DNA of 64,000 bases from Posidoniimonas polymericola (GCF_007859935.1 NZ_SJPO01000002.1:186001-250000); one strand, 5' to 3'. Positions 8,928 to 22,378 are shown, counted from the first letter of the stretch. Made by a program: numbers and translations. Notes: generated from the letters alone by a model not told the origin.

Positions 8928-11900
8928 ATGAGCGAAGCAAGCACCCCAACCCGCACCCGCAGCTCTTCGGCCAGCCCCTACTGGCGTAGCATCGACGAGC
9001 TGCAGCAGACTCCCGAGTTCATGGAGTTTGTGCACCGCGAGTTCCCCCAGGCGGCCGACGAGATCCCCGCGGGCATCAGCCGCCGCCGGTGGATGCAGCT
9101 GATGAGCGCGTCGTTCGCCCTGGCGGCCGCGCAGGGTTGCCGCTGGAAGACCGAGCAGATCGCCACGTTCAGCGATCGCCCCGAGGGCTACGTGCCCGGC
9201 TCGATCACCAAGTACGCCACCAGCATCGACTGGGCCGGCGCCCCGCGGCACCTGCTGGTCTCCTGCTACGACGGCCGCCCGATCAAGGTCGACGGCAACC
9301 CCAACCACCCGGCGGTGCGCGGCGGCAGCGACACCTTCAGCCAGGCAGCGACCCTCGCGCTGTACGACCCGGATCGCCAGCAGCAACCGATCGACCGCTC
9401 CGGCAAGGGGGCGTCCAACGCCGACTGGTCGGAGGTCGACGCTGCCATCGCCGCGGTTGTCGAGAAGCTCGGCGAGAGCGGCGGCGGGACCTTCGCCGTG
9501 CTCAAGCAGCCGACCCACTCGGTGTCGCTCGACGCGGCGCTCAAGGCCGTGCTCGAAAAGCTGCCCCAAGCCAAGGTCTACGAGTACGCCCCGCTGGCGC
9601 GCGACAGCGAACTGGCGGGCGCCGAGCTCGCCTTTGGCGAGCGCGTCCGCACCCGTTACAACCTGCAGGGCGCGCGGGTCATCGCCTGCTTCGACAGCGA
9701 CCTGCTGAAGGATCACCCCGAGTCGCTGGCGCTGGCCCGCGACTACGCCGACGGCCGCGACCCCGACGGCGACATGAACCGGCTCTACTGTGTCGAGAGC
9801 CAGTTCAGCATGACCGGCGGTTGCGCCGATCACCGCCTGCCGCTCAGGTCTTCGGCGATCCCAGCGGCGTTGGCCAAGCTGCTGTCGCTGGTCGAGTCGG
9901 GCGAGGTCACCGTGCCCGAGGGCGAGCAGGACGCCAATTCCGCCAGCGAAGACCAGTTCCTGGCCGCCCTGGCCGAGGACCTGCTGGCCCACAAGGGCGC
10001 GGGCGTCGTGGCGGTTGGCGGCTGCCAATCGGCCGAGGCGTTTGCCCTGGCTCACAAGATCAACGACCTGCTCGGCAACGCCGGCGAAACGGTCCTCTAC
10101 GCGGCGGAGCCCGCGGGCCCGGCCGAGGTCAAGCCGCTGGCCGACCTGGCCGGCGAGATCGCCGCGAGACGGGTCGACACGCTGCTGATCCTCGGCGGCA
10201 ACCCGATCTACGACGCCCCGGTCGACCTCGACTTCGAGAAGCGGCTCGGCGAGGTCGCGACCTCGATCCACCTCAGCCCGTACGACGACGAGACCTCTCG
10301 GCTCTGCACCTGGAGCCTGCCCGAGACCCACCCCTTCGAGTCGTGGGGCGACACGGTCGGCTGGGACGGCGCGGTCGGCGTTCAGCAGCCGCTGATCGAC
10401 CCGCTGCTGGGCGGCCGCTCGGCGATCGAGCTGCTGTGCGTGCTGGCCGGCGTGAAAGATTCGGCCCGTGATTTTGTCCGCGCCGCGGTCGCCGAGAAGG
10501 TCGGCGGCCTCGACGACTCCGGCTGGGACCAGTTGGTGCAGGACGGCTTCCTGGCCGACAGCGCCGCCGAGGCCGCCAGCCCGGGCATCAAAGATTTCAG
10601 TTTCGAGTCCGTCGAGGCGCCCGAGTTTGAGGTGGTGCTGACCGCCAGCGAGAGCACCTACGACGGCCGGCTGGCCAACAACGGCTGGCTGCAAGAGACC
10701 CCCGACTTCATCACCAAGCTGACGTGGGACAACGCCGCGCTGGTCAACCCGGCCACCGCCAAGGCGATGAACGTCAAGCAGGGCCAGATGATCACGGTGA
10801 CCGTGGGCGGGCAGTCGCTCGACCTGCCGGTGTACATTCAGCCCGGTCAGGCCCAGGGCTCGATCGGCGTCGCGCTCGGCTACGGCCGCACGGCCGCCGG
10901 CCGCGTCGGCGGCCTGCTCGACGAGTCGGGCGACGCGGTGCAGGGCCTGTACCCGGACGGCATCAAGGGGACCTGGTTCCCGCTGGCTGCTGATCCGGTC
11001 GGCTTCGACGCCTATCAGCTCCGCACCACCGACGGCTCGCGGGTGCTGACCACCGACGTGTCGGTGAAGGGCGCCGGCGGCAGCTACACCCTGGCGACCA
11101 CCCAGGACCACCACGCGATCGACGTCGGTGGTCTCGAGGCGATCACCGAGCGTTCGTTCGAGTTCATCCGCGAGGCGTCGCAGGAGTTCTACCAAGAGCA
11201 CAAGGCGTTCGCCCAGGAGATGGGCCACCACATTGCGACCAAGAACTTGTGGAAGGAGCCGACCTTCTCCCGCGAGGACGCGTCCGACGACGTGTCGCCG
11301 AACCTGTACGCCTCGACGACCAACAACGCCTGGGGCATGGCGATCGACCTCAACAAGTGCATCGGCTGCAACGCCTGCACGGTCGCCTGCCAGGCAGAGA
11401 ACAATATCCCGGTCGTCGGCAAGGACATGGTGAGCCGCGGCCGCGAGATGCACTGGATCCGCGTCGACCGCTACTTCCGCAGCGAAGAAGGGGGTGAGTT
11501 CGCCGACAGCCCGACCGTCGTCCACCAGCCGGTCGCCTGCCAGCAGTGCGAGACCGCCCCCTGCGAGCAGGTCTGCCCGGTCGCCGCCACGGTGCACAGC
11601 GCCGAGGGCCTGAACGACATGGTCTACAACCGCTGCGTCGGCACGCGGTACTGCGCGAACAACTGCCCGTTCAAGGTCCGCCGCTTCAACTACTTCCACT
11701 ACAACTGGGAACTGGAGCGTGGCGACTGGCCGGCCGGCAAAATCAACGAGCCCAAGGTCAACGCCAACCGCGAGTTGCAGCGTCTGGTGATGAACCCCGA
11801 AGTGACCATCCGCCACCGCGGCGTGATGGAGAAGTGCACCTACTGCACTCAGCGGATTTCCCACGCCCGGATCGACGCCAAGGTCGAGGGACGCGAGATG

Positions 11901-12272
11901 GTCGACGGCGACGTCGTGACCGCGTGCCAGGAGGCCTGCCCGACCCGCGCAATCGAGTTCGGCGACCTCAACGACAAGGACAGCAAGGTGGCGCAGGCGC
12001 ACGCCAGCGGCCGCGCCTACGGCATGCTCGACGGCCTGCACCTGCGGCCCCGCACGCAGTACCTGGCCCGCATCCGCAACCCGCACGCGGCGCTCAAGAA
12101 GTACCTGCCGGCCGAGCCGACGCTGCACGCCCACGGTGGGCACGGCGAGGGCGGGCACGGCGCCGACGAGCATGGGGCTGAGGGCCACAACGATGCCGAT
12201 CATGGTGACGCCGAGCACGGCGAGGCCGGGCAAGAGAACCGCGAGGCCGAGCAGGCCAACCACACCGCTTAA
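8928..12272 (+). CDS. actB: Alternative Complex III subunit ActB, molybdopterin-like/Fe-S protein
   Basis: A 1114-residue subunit. A twin-arginine-like signal ([21 protein letters not shown], about residues 50-70) is followed by a molybdopterin-oxidoreductase-like domain that in this family binds no molybdenum. A C-terminal ferredoxin domain carries four cysteine clusters: [11 protein letters not shown] near 811, [14 protein letters not shown] near 872, [12 protein letters not shown] near 903 and CTYCTQR...CQEACP near 970. This agrees with the three [4Fe-4S] and one [3Fe-4S] clusters known in ACIII. The last 40 or so residues are a His/Gly/Glu-rich tail ([15 protein letters not shown]), which is not required by the family fold. 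The gene is followed at about 100 bases by actC. Confidence 0.93.
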   Translation: MSEASTPTRTRSSSASPYWRSIDELQQTPEFMEFVHREFPQAADEIPAGISRRRWMQLMSASFALAAAQGCRWKTEQIATFSDRPEGYVPGSITKYATSIDWAGAPRHLLVSCYDGRPIKVDGNPNHPAVRGGSDTFSQAATLALYDPDRQQQPIDRSGKGASNADWSEVDAAIAAVVEKLGESGGGTFAVLKQPTHSVSLDAALKAVLEKLPQAKVYEYAPLARDSELAGAELAFGERVRTRYNLQGARVIACFDSDLLKDHPESLALARDYADGRDPDGDMNRLYCVESQFSMTGGCADHRLPLRSSAIPAALAKLLSLVESGEVTVPEGEQDANSASEDQFLAALAEDLLAHKGAGVVAVGGCQSAEAFALAHKINDLLGNAGETVLYAAEPAGPAEVKPLADLAGEIAARRVDTLLILGGNPIYDAPVDLDFEKRLGEVATSIHLSPYDDETSRLCTWSLPETHPFESWGDTVGWDGAVGVQQPLIDPLLGGRSAIELLCVLAGVKDSARDFVRAAVAEKVGGLDDSGWDQLVQDGFLADSAAEAASPGIKDFSFESVEAPEFEVVLTASESTYDGRLANNGWLQETPDFITKLTWDNAALVNPATAKAMNVKQGQMITVTVGGQSLDLPVYIQPGQAQGSIGVALGYGRTAAGRVGGLLDESGDAVQGLYPDGIKGTWFPLAADPVGFDAYQLRTTDGSRVLTTDVSVKGAGGSYTLATTQDHHAIDVGGLEAITERSFEFIREASQEFYQEHKAFAQEMGHHIATKNLWKEPTFSREDASDDVSPNLYASTTNNAWGMAIDLNKCIGCNACTVACQAENNIPVVGKDMVSRGREMHWIRVDRYFRSEEGGEFADSPTVVHQPVACQQCETAPCEQVCPVAATVHSAEGLNDMVYNRCVGTRYCANNCPFKVRRFNYFHYNWELERGDWPAGKINEPKVNANRELQRLVMNPEVTIRHRGVMEKCTYCTQRISHARIDAKVEGREMVDGDVVTACQEACPTRAIEFGDLNDKDSKVAQAHASGRAYGMLDGLHLRPRTQYLARIRNPHAALKKYLPAEPTLHAHGGHGEGGHGADEHGAEGHNDADHGDAEHGEAGQENREAEQANHTA

Positions 12273-12373
12273 CGACTACCGCACAGCGAATACCGAGCCC
12301 CGGACGGCCGGACCCGATTGACTGGGTTTGCACCCGACCGGGACCCGAAAAACCAACCACCGACACGTTCACT

Positions 12374-13774
<1,401 letters not shown>

Positions 13775-13831
13775 CCCCGGCCGATCTGACCCGGTGATTT
13801 TCAAAGCGAGTTAGCAGCACAACACGCCCCC

Positions 13832-15160
13832 ATGTCCGACGACGCCAACAACACGACGCCCACCGAGCCCCAGCTGCTTGGCGTGCTAGCCCAGTTCCCG
13901 GACGCGCACGACCTCGTGGCGGCCGCGCGCAAGACCACCGACGAGGGCTACCGCAAGGTCGACGGCTTCAGCCCGTTCCCGCTCCACGGGATCGACGAGG
14001 CGCTCCGCGCGCCCAAGACGATCCTGCCGTGGCTGGTGTTCTGCGGAGGCGTGACCGGCTGCCTGGTGGCGCTATGCCTGCAGTACTACGTGAACGGCGT
14101 CGAGTTCCCGTTCATCTACAGCGGCTACCAGTTCCCGATCAGCGCGAAGCCGATCTTCAGCCTGCCGGCCAACATCCCGGTGACCTTCGAGCTGATCATC
14201 CTGTTCAGCTCGCTGACGGCGTTCTTTGGGATGTTCGCCCTCAACGGCCTGCCGAAACTGCACAACCCGCTGTTCCGCAGCGAGCGGTTTAGCCGCGTCA
14301 CGAACGACGGCTTCTTCCTGTGGATCGACGCCGGCGACGACAAGTTCGACGAGACCGCGACCTCCGACTGGCTGAACTCGATCGGCGCGACGAGCGTCGA
14401 ACCGATTTCCGAGGTGGTCGAGGGCCGTCAGGTCCCGGCGTTCCTGCTCGCCGTGGGCGCCGTGGGCGCCGCGGTGGCGTTGGTCCCGCCGCTGTGGGTG
14501 GCCGCCGCCGCCGGCACGTCGACCAGCCCGCGGTTGTCACTGTGGTGGGACATGGACTACCAGGCGAAGTTCAAGCCGCAGACCACGAGCGACCTGTTCG
14601 CCGACGGCCGGGCCATGCGTAAGGCCCCGGCCGGCACGGTCGCGTGGGGTTCGCTCCAGGAACAGCAGGACCAGCGCTACTTCGAGGGCATCGAGCCCGA
14701 CGGCGTCGCCGCCCACCGCGGTGTGCCCGCCCAGTTTGTCAGCGCCCAGGTCGAGGGCGACGCCCCCGCGGAGGCGCCCCCCGAACCCAACTGGACCAAG
14801 GACTTCCCGGTGGAGGTCACCGAGGAGCTGATGGAGCGGGGGCGGGAACGATTCGACATTTACTGCGCCACCTGCCATGGCAAGGCCGGCTACGGCGAGG
14901 GCCTGGTCACAACGCGGGCCCTGAGCCTGAACCAGGGGACCTGGACCAGGCCGCTGAGCCTGCACGACCAGGCGGTACGCGAGCAGCCGGTCGGCCGCAT
15001 CTACAACACGATCACCAACGGCATCCGCAAGATGCCGGGCTACCGACTGCAGGTTGACGCCGAGGACCGCTGGGCAATTGTGCTCTACGTCCGGGCGCTG
15101 CAGAAGAGCCAGCACGCCTCGCTGGATGAGATCCCCGAGGAGCTGCGCCCCAAGCGGTAA
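13832..15160 (+). CDS. actDE: ActD-ActE fusion: DUF3341 membrane subunit joined to monoheme cytochrome c
   Basis: A 442-residue protein. Residues 1 to about 190 are a DUF3341 (ActD) domain with two membrane segments (about 66-88 and 110-130). Residues from about 200 carry a further membrane segment (FLLAVGAVGAAVALVPPLWV) and then the ActE-like cytochrome, including SDLFADGRAMRKAPAGTVA and one heme motif CATCH at 345-349, with a distal Met likely in KMPGYR. ActD and ActE are separate genes in the best-studied ACIII; here ActE has lost its own lipoprotein signal and is tethered by the fused segment. The reading frame is continuous, with no sign of sequencing error. Confidence 0.88.
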   Translation: MSDDANNTTPTEPQLLGVLAQFPDAHDLVAAARKTTDEGYRKVDGFSPFPLHGIDEALRAPKTILPWLVFCGGVTGCLVALCLQYYVNGVEFPFIYSGYQFPISAKPIFSLPANIPVTFELIILFSSLTAFFGMFALNGLPKLHNPLFRSERFSRVTNDGFFLWIDAGDDKFDETATSDWLNSIGATSVEPISEVVEGRQVPAFLLAVGAVGAAVALVPPLWVAAAAGTSTSPRLSLWWDMDYQAKFKPQTTSDLFADGRAMRKAPAGTVAWGSLQEQQDQRYFEGIEPDGVAAHRGVPAQFVSAQVEGDAPAEAPPEPNWTKDFPVEVTEELMERGRERFDIYCATCHGKAGYGEGLVTTRALSLNQGTWTRPLSLHDQAVREQPVGRIYNTITNGIRKMPGYRLQVDAEDRWAIVLYVRALQKSQHASLDEIPEELRPKR

Positions 15161-15275
15161 GCAGCCGAGTTAAAGAGCCAGCGTTTGCGAGACAGCGACT
15201 ACCGCCGGGCGGCAACTAGCGCCTGGCGAACACCACCAATTACTAACGCCCCGCGCCCCACGACGACCGCCTGAT

Positions 15276-16544
15276 ATGGCCACCGCCGCGACCACCCAAA
15301 CCGACGCCGTGCCCGAGGAGCTCTCGGCCGGGACGACGTTCTCCCCGCTTGCCGGGCCGGCCCTGATCGCCGGTGCGGTGCTGCTGATCATCGCCGCCGC
15401 GATCGGCGTCTCGACCGGCAGCGCGGCGCACTTCTGGCACGCGTACCTGCTGAACTTCGTGTATGTCGCGAGCTTCGTGATCGGCGGGCTGTTCTTCACG
15501 CTGGCGTGCCACCTGTTCGGCGCTTACTGGGCGACCTCGATCCGCCGCCTGGCGGAAATCGTCGCCAGCGCGATGCCGGTGATCATCCTGCTGTTTGTGC
15601 CGATAGCCGTGTTCGTCATGAACGACGACACCGGCGCCCTCTACCCGTGGAGCGACCGCGCCGCGACCGCGGACGACCCGGTGCTCGCGGCGAAAATGGA
15701 CTACCTGGCGCCGAACTGGTTTGTGATCCGGGCGGCGATCATCTTCTCGATCTGGTGGTTCGCCTCGCGGATCATGGTCAAGGGCTCGCTCAAGGTCGAC
15801 AAGACCGGCAGCGTCGCGACGCTGCGTGGGCTCGCCCGCTGGAGCGGCCCGCTGATGGCGTTGTTCGCGCTGAGCCTCAACGTGGCCGCGTTCGATTGGA
15901 TGATGTCGCTCGACCCGATCTGGTTCAGCACGATGTTTGGCGTCTACTACTGGGCGGGCAGCGTGATGGGCTTCCTCGCCCTGCTAACCCTGATGATCCA
16001 CCTGCTGCAGAGCCGCGGCATGGTGACCCAGTCAGTCCGCATCGAGCAGCGGCACGATATCGCCAAGCTGATGTTCGCCATGGTGATCTTCTGGGGCTAC
16101 GTGACCTTCAGCCAGTTCATGCTGATCTGGTACGCGAACGTCCCTGAGGAGACCAAGTGGTACGCCGACCGCGGCGCCAACTCGCCGTTTGGCATCTCTT
16201 CGATGACCGGTTGGTTGTTCATCACGCACCTGCTGATCCCGTTCCTCGGCTTCATGTCGAAGCGGATCCGCCGCACCCCGGGCCTGATGGCGGCCTGGGC
16301 CGCCTACCTGCTGGCTGTGCACTGGTACGACCACTACTACATCGTGATGCCGACGCTCAACGTGACCTACGACTTCACGGAGAACACGCCGGGCTCGGCC
16401 CCGCCGTTCGTGCTCGAGGCGTTGTGCCTGGGCGGCATGCTGCTGGTGCTGATTGGCGCGATTGCCCGTGGGACCTCCCGCAAGTGGCTGGTGCCGATCA
16501 AGGACCCGCGGATGCGCGAGGCCCTGACGTACGTCAACCATTAA
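15276..16544 (+). CDS. actF: Alternative Complex III subunit ActF, NrfD-like membrane protein
   Basis: A 422-residue polytopic membrane protein with about ten hydrophobic helices, homologous in style to ActC. Landmarks are AHFWHAYLLNFVYVASFVIG, FDWMMSLDPIWFSTMFGVYY and HWYDHYYIVMPTL. ActF pairs with ActC in the ACIII membrane arm and is proposed to help in proton translocation. There is no cofactor motif, as expected. It is preceded by a 115-base spacer that includes a short stretch with no coding potential, and followed by the small membrane protein gene. Confidence 0.9.
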   Translation: MATAATTQTDAVPEELSAGTTFSPLAGPALIAGAVLLIIAAAIGVSTGSAAHFWHAYLLNFVYVASFVIGGLFFTLACHLFGAYWATSIRRLAEIVASAMPVIILLFVPIAVFVMNDDTGALYPWSDRAATADDPVLAAKMDYLAPNWFVIRAAIIFSIWWFASRIMVKGSLKVDKTGSVATLRGLARWSGPLMALFALSLNVAAFDWMMSLDPIWFSTMFGVYYWAGSVMGFLALLTLMIHLLQSRGMVTQSVRIEQRHDIAKLMFAMVIFWGYVTFSQFMLIWYANVPEETKWYADRGANSPFGISSMTGWLFITHLLIPFLGFMSKRIRRTPGLMAAWAAYLLAVHWYDHYYIVMPTLNVTYDFTENTPGSAPPFVLEALCLGGMLLVLIGAIARGTSRKWLVPIKDPRMREALTYVNH

Positions 16545-16626
16545 GCGACCCAACCAATGACGAGTCGCGGTGGCGAGAGCCGAGCCGCGTCTCCCAATCC
16601 GACCGCTGTCAAACGCTAGCAGACCT

Positions 16627-17052
16627 ATGAGCGACGATGCTCCCCAAGCCGCCCTGCCCCCTTCCGAGGGGGGGGTCGAAGGCGACGACCTGAACACCAC
16701 CACCATTGTGATGGTGGGGCTGATCTCCACCGCCCTGGTGCTGGCGTCCGCGCTCGGCGTGCAGGCGCTCTACGAGGCCTACGTAAAAATCGACTCGGCC
16801 GCCAAGGCGAAAACGCATCAGCGCACCGAAGAGGACAGCACCATCATCGCCCAGGACTCGTCGCTGATGGGCCCGCCGCACGAGATCGCCGGCCAGCCGG
16901 GGGTCTACTCGTTGCCGATCGACCGCGCTATGAATCTAGTACTGGCGGAGCTCGCGTCGGACTCGCCGTCCAACGAACAGGGCGACGCCGCGGCCGAACA
17001 GCCGAACGACGAAGCGTCGCCCGAAGCGTCCGAAGAGAGTTCGTCCGAATAG
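16627..17052 (+). CDS. Small single-span membrane protein of the respiratory cluster, unknown function
   Basis: A 141-residue protein with an acidic N-terminus, one membrane helix (about residues 28-48, TTIVMVGLISTALVLASALG), a soluble segment with QDSSLMGPPHEIAGQPGVYSL and an acidic Glu/Ala/Ser-rich tail. I do not recognise a characterised family. Its place between actF and sco suggests a role in assembly or stability of ACIII or the oxidase. ATG 16627 is chosen; an upstream GTG-type extension to 16570 has unlike composition. It ends 20 bases before sco. Confidence 0.75.
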   Translation: MSDDAPQAALPPSEGGVEGDDLNTTTIVMVGLISTALVLASALGVQALYEAYVKIDSAAKAKTHQRTEEDSTIIAQDSSLMGPPHEIAGQPGVYSLPIDRAMNLVLAELASDSPSNEQGDAAAEQPNDEASPEASEESSSE

Positions 17053-17072
17053 CCCCTAGCCGCTAAATCCCC

Positions 17073-17930
17073 ATGCGCCTGATCCTGCTCAGCCTGACCG
17101 CCCTGGCCCTGCTAGGCCCGGCGTGCGCGCAGGGGCAGCTGCTCGAGGACAAGCCGGACGAGCTGCAGGAAGTCGGCGTCGACGAGAAGCGGGGCGGACA
17201 GATACCGCTGAACCTCAAGTTCCGTGACGAGAACGGCCGCGCCATCAGCCTGGCCGACCTGTTCGACGGCGAACGCCCGGTGCTGCTGTCGCTCAACTAC
17301 TCGGACTGCCCGATGCTGTGCCGCGTGCAGCTCAACGGGCTGACCGACGCGCTCAAGCAGATGGAGATGACGGTCGGCGAGGAGTTTGACGTGGTGAGCG
17401 TCAGCATCGACCCGCGTGAGAGCCCGCAGCGGGCCAAGGAGACCGAGAAGCTGTACGCCGGGAACTACGGCCGCGCTGGGTCAACCGGCGGCTGGCACTT
17501 CCTGACCAGCACGCAGGAGAACATCACGGCGCTCGCCGACGCGGTCGGCTTCCGCTACAAGTTCGTCCCCGACCGGGGCGAGTTCGCCCACACCGCGGCG
17601 GTGATGGTCTGCTCGCCCGAGGGGATGGTGTCGCGGTACCTGTACGGGGTGATGTTCGAACCGAAGACGGTGCGTCTTTCCCTGGTCGAGGCGGCCGACG
17701 GCAAGGTCGGCACGGCGATGGACCAGATCATCTTGTTTTGCTTCCACTACGACGAGACCAAGGGCCGGTACGGGCCTGTGGCTCGCAACATTATGAGTGC
17801 TGGCGCCGCGGTGACGGTGATGGCCCTGGCCGCTGGCCTGCTGCCCTTCTGGGTGCGGCGGGGTTCGTCGGCCTCTGCCGCCACCGAAGACGCCGCGCCC
17901 GTCGATACCCCGGACCCCCAAGCGACATGA
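17073..17930 (+). CDS. SCO1/SenC family copper chaperone
   Basis: A 285-residue membrane-anchored thioredoxin-fold protein. After a signal or anchor segment (residues 1-20) the copper motif CPMLC lies at Cys79 and Cys83, and the third ligand His173 is in FAHTAAVMV. These three residues deliver copper to the CuA centre of cytochrome oxidase subunit II, encoded next. A second membrane segment sits near the C-terminus (about 241-262), so the protein is held at both ends, unlike single-anchor Sco proteins. Its TGA overlaps the ATG of coxB (ATGA), which indicates translational coupling. Confidence 0.92.
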   Translation: MRLILLSLTALALLGPACAQGQLLEDKPDELQEVGVDEKRGGQIPLNLKFRDENGRAISLADLFDGERPVLLSLNYSDCPMLCRVQLNGLTDALKQMEMTVGEEFDVVSVSIDPRESPQRAKETEKLYAGNYGRAGSTGGWHFLTSTQENITALADAVGFRYKFVPDRGEFAHTAAVMVCSPEGMVSRYLYGVMFEPKTVRLSLVEAADGKVGTAMDQIILFCFHYDETKGRYGPVARNIMSAGAAVTVMALAAGLLPFWVRRGSSASAATEDAAPVDTPDPQAT

Positions 17931-19198
17931 CGCTCCCTGTGCTGTCCAACCTGACGAGCCCCGCCCAGATGGCCCCGGCGCTGCTGGCCGAGTGGTTCCG
18001 CCCTGGCGCTTCGACCACCGCGCACCACGTGGACAACTTGTTCATGGTGATCTCGGTGATCTGCACGTTCTTCTTCGTGCTGATCATCGCGCTGATGCTG
18101 TTGTTCATGTGGAAGTACCGCGCCCGCCCGGGCCACCGTGAAGAGCACACCTCGCACCACAACAACGCGCTGGAGATCACGTGGAGCGTGATCCCCCTGA
18201 TCCTGGCGATCTGGATCTTCTTCCAGGGGTTCGTCGGGTACATCGCGATGCGTAACGCGCCGGCCAACGCGTACGAGATCGAGGTGATCGCGCAGAAGTG
18301 GAGCTGGTCGTTCTACTACCCGAAGGAGGGCATCACCTCCGCCGAGCTGCACGTCCCCAAGGACACGCCGATCAAGCTGATCTTGTCGTCGACCGACGTG
18401 ATCCACAGCCTCTACATCCCGGCGTTCCGGGTGAAGATGGACTGCGTGCCGGGCCGCTACAACGAACTGTGGTTCGAGGCGACTGTTGCGTCCGACAAGG
18501 TAGAAGACGGCAAGTGGGACAACGACGACCAAACCGAGAACGTCTACTCGGACGGCAGCGCCACCTACAAGGACGCCGCCGGCGTTGACGGCTACGACCT
18601 GTTCTGCACGGAGTACTGCGGCACGGGCCACTCGTCGATGATCACCAAGTGCGTCGTCTACGACGCGGCGGGCTTCGAGCAGTGGAAGAAGACCGCCAGC
18701 GACCCGCGGGCCCAGGGCACGCCCCTGGAAGTCGGCGAGAAGCTGTACAAGCGTCGCGGCTGCGCGCAGTGCCACTCGATCGACGGCACCGACAATCCCG
18801 GCGCCGGCGGCCCGAGCTTCAAGGGGCACTACGGCGAGATGGTCGAGTTCACCAACGCCGAGCCCCACAAGATGGACGCGGAGTACATCCGCGAGTCGAT
18901 CCTCAACCCGCAGGCGAAGATCCGCAAGGGCTACAAGCCAATCATGCCGACCTTCCAAGGTCAGCTGAACGAGGACGAGATCTTTGCCCTCCGCCAGTAC
19001 ATCCGCAGCCTGAACGAAGAGCAGCCCGAGGACTGGGCACCGAAAGAAGGTGAGGAGGAGGGCGACACGGCCGAGTCGTCGGAGCCAGCAGAGACATCCG
19101 GAGCAGCCGACGCCGAAGAAGCGTCCGACGCCGAGGGGGCCGCCGACGCTCCCGAGGAGCCCGCGTCCGACGAAGAGTCGACCCAGAGCGAAACCTAG
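17927..19198 (+). CDS. coxB: Cytochrome c oxidase subunit II with fused cytochrome c (caa3 type)
   Basis: A 423-residue subunit with two N-terminal membrane helices (about 38-62 and 83-107), a cupredoxin domain and a C-terminal cytochrome c domain. CuA ligands are His160 (DVIHSLYIPAF), Cys227, Cys231, His235 and Met238 (CTEYCGTGHSSM). An acidic insertion of about 25 residues precedes the second ligand group. The heme motif CAQCH is at 279-283, with the distal Met likely in PIMPTF. The protein ends in a long Glu/Ala/Ser-rich disordered tail. The fused cytochrome marks a caa3 oxidase that can take electrons directly from ACIII. The start is the ATG that overlaps the sco stop. Confidence 0.95.
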   Translation: MTLPVLSNLTSPAQMAPALLAEWFRPGASTTAHHVDNLFMVISVICTFFFVLIIALMLLFMWKYRARPGHREEHTSHHNNALEITWSVIPLILAIWIFFQGFVGYIAMRNAPANAYEIEVIAQKWSWSFYYPKEGITSAELHVPKDTPIKLILSSTDVIHSLYIPAFRVKMDCVPGRYNELWFEATVASDKVEDGKWDNDDQTENVYSDGSATYKDAAGVDGYDLFCTEYCGTGHSSMITKCVVYDAAGFEQWKKTASDPRAQGTPLEVGEKLYKRRGCAQCHSIDGTDNPGAGGPSFKGHYGEMVEFTNAEPHKMDAEYIRESILNPQAKIRKGYKPIMPTFQGQLNEDEIFALRQYIRSLNEEQPEDWAPKEGEEEGDTAESSEPAETSGAADAEEASDAEGAADAPEEPASDEESTQSET

Positions 19199-19303
19199 TA
19201 TTAGCCTCACCAGGGGCGTGGCCGACCGGGGATGCCCGGCACACACGGCCGCGGCCAGCGTCACGCTTGGTGAACCGTAAGCAAAAGATAAGCAGTAGTT
19301 GCC

Positions 19304-21076
<1,773 letters not shown>

Positions 21077-21157
21077 CCCGACGTTGATGATCGGGCGGCT
21101 GACACGCCGCCCCGCGCGATTCAAACTTTCCCAACGCCCTACGACCAACGCCCCTCC

Positions 21158-22378
21158 ATGGCCACCGCCGAAGCTCCTACGCACGACGCCCACGGGCACG
21201 ACCACGACCACCCCGAGTGGCTGGCGCACCACTTCGAGTCGCCCGAGCAGCAGTTCGAGGCCGGCAAGCTCGGGATGTGGTTGTTCCTGGCCCAGGAGGT
21301 CCTGTTCTTCTCGGGGCTGTTTGTCGCGTACACCGTGTACCGCGCGAACCACCCCGAGGTGTTCATCCAGGCGCACCACTTCCTGAACCCTTGGCTCGGG
21401 ATGCTCAACACGATCGTGCTGCTGGCGAGCAGCCTGGCGATCGCCTGGGGCGTGCGGGCGGCGCAGAAGAACCAGCAGCAGACGCTGCTGTGGATGCACA
21501 TCTTTACGCTCGCGTGCGCAGGATTCTTCATGGGCGTGAAGGTGGTCGAGTACAGCTACAAGTTTGACGAGGGCCTGTTCTGGGCCGGCCACGACCGTGA
21601 GTACGGCCTGTGGAACGAGGGCCTGGAGCTCGACGCCAACGGCGAGGCGATCCCCAAGTTCCACCTAACCGACGAGGGCCTGCACACCGGACTGCAGGGC
21701 GTGATGGTGGGCAGCTTCATCATCGGCGGCCTTATGTACGCCTACGGCTGGCTGCGGCGTTACGCGTCGCCGGTGAGGGCATGGATCTTCGTCGGCCTGG
21801 GTCTGACGATCATCGGCATGGGCGGGGGTGTGGTCGTCGCCAACGGCGTACAGCAGATCGAAGTCGACAAGCACGCGGCGGCCGGTCACGGTGAGCACGC
21901 GGAGGGAGGCCATTCTGAGGCAGGGCATTCTGAGGCAGGGCATTCTGAGGCAGGGCACTCCGACATCCCGACCTTCGCCGACGACGTCGAGCAGGGCGGC
22001 GCCCACGCCGACCACGCGGTAGCGGGCGCGGTGGCCGAAGGCGATCAGATGCAGTCGGTCGACCGTGAGGCCGCGCTGACGCCACCCGCTCAGATGGGCG
22101 GAGTCGGCATCGAGGAGACCCGCGAGCTGGTTCCCATCAGCACCGCCGGCCGACCTGCCAACGCTGGCAACTTCTTCAGCATTTACTTCGCCATGACCGG
22201 CGTGCACGCCCTGCATATTCTGGCCGGCGTAGCGGCGATCAGCTGGATTATCGGCCGCATCGCCCGCGGCGACTTCGGCCCCGAACGCTACGGCCCGGTC
22301 GAGTACGTCGGCCTCTACTGGCACTTGGTCGACCTGGTGTGGATCTACCTGTTCCCGCTGCTGTACCTGATTCACTAG
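21158..22378 (+). CDS. coxC: Cytochrome c oxidase subunit III with large His-rich insertion
   Basis: A 406-residue subunit III. It has a histidine-rich N-terminus (HDAHGHDHDHPEW), membrane helices from about residue 42 (GMWLFLAQEVLFFSGLFVAY) and the C-terminal pair FFSIYFAMTGVHALHILAG and YWHLVDLVWIYLFPLLYL. Between helices, about residues 235-330, lies an insertion not needed by the fold, containing three identical HSEAG units and acidic and His-rich sequence. Typical subunit III is about 200-280 residues, so the gain is largely this insertion. The frame is intact and the flanking helices are complete. The role of the insertion is unknown; metal binding is a guess from composition. Confidence 0.92.
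   Translation: MATAEAPTHDAHGHDHDHPEWLAHHFESPEQQFEAGKLGMWLFLAQEVLFFSGLFVAYTVYRANHPEVFIQAHHFLNPWLGMLNTIVLLASSLAIAWGVRAAQKNQQQTLLWMHIFTLACAGFFMGVKVVEYSYKFDEGLFWAGHDREYGLWNEGLELDANGEAIPKFHLTDEGLHTGLQGVMVGSFIIGGLMYAYGWLRRYASPVRAWIFVGLGLTIIGMGGGVVVANGVQQIEVDKHAAAGHGEHAEGGHSEAGHSEAGHSEAGHSDIPTFADDVEQGGAHADHAVAGAVAEGDQMQSVDREAALTPPAQMGGVGIEETRELVPISTAGRPANAGNFFSIYFAMTGVHALHILAGVAAISWIIGRIARGDFGPERYGPVEYVGLYWHLVDLVWIYLFPLLYLIH
21911..21955 (+). repeat. Three perfect tandem copies of a 15-base unit inside coxC
   Basis: The unit CATTCTGAGGCAGGG occurs at 21911, 21926 and 21941 without a mismatch, followed by a partial fourth copy beginning CACTCC. It encodes HSEAG three times. Perfect identity, against the high synonymous freedom of these codons, suggests recent expansion by slippage, and the copy number may vary between strains. 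Confidence 0.95.

Noticed and set aside
8829-12263. Very long open frame (1144 codons) antisense to actB
   Set aside because: It is the complement of a well-supported gene; GC-rich codon bias in actB keeps the opposite frame free of stops. Composition (Val, Asp, Gly, Arg rich) is typical of a shadow.
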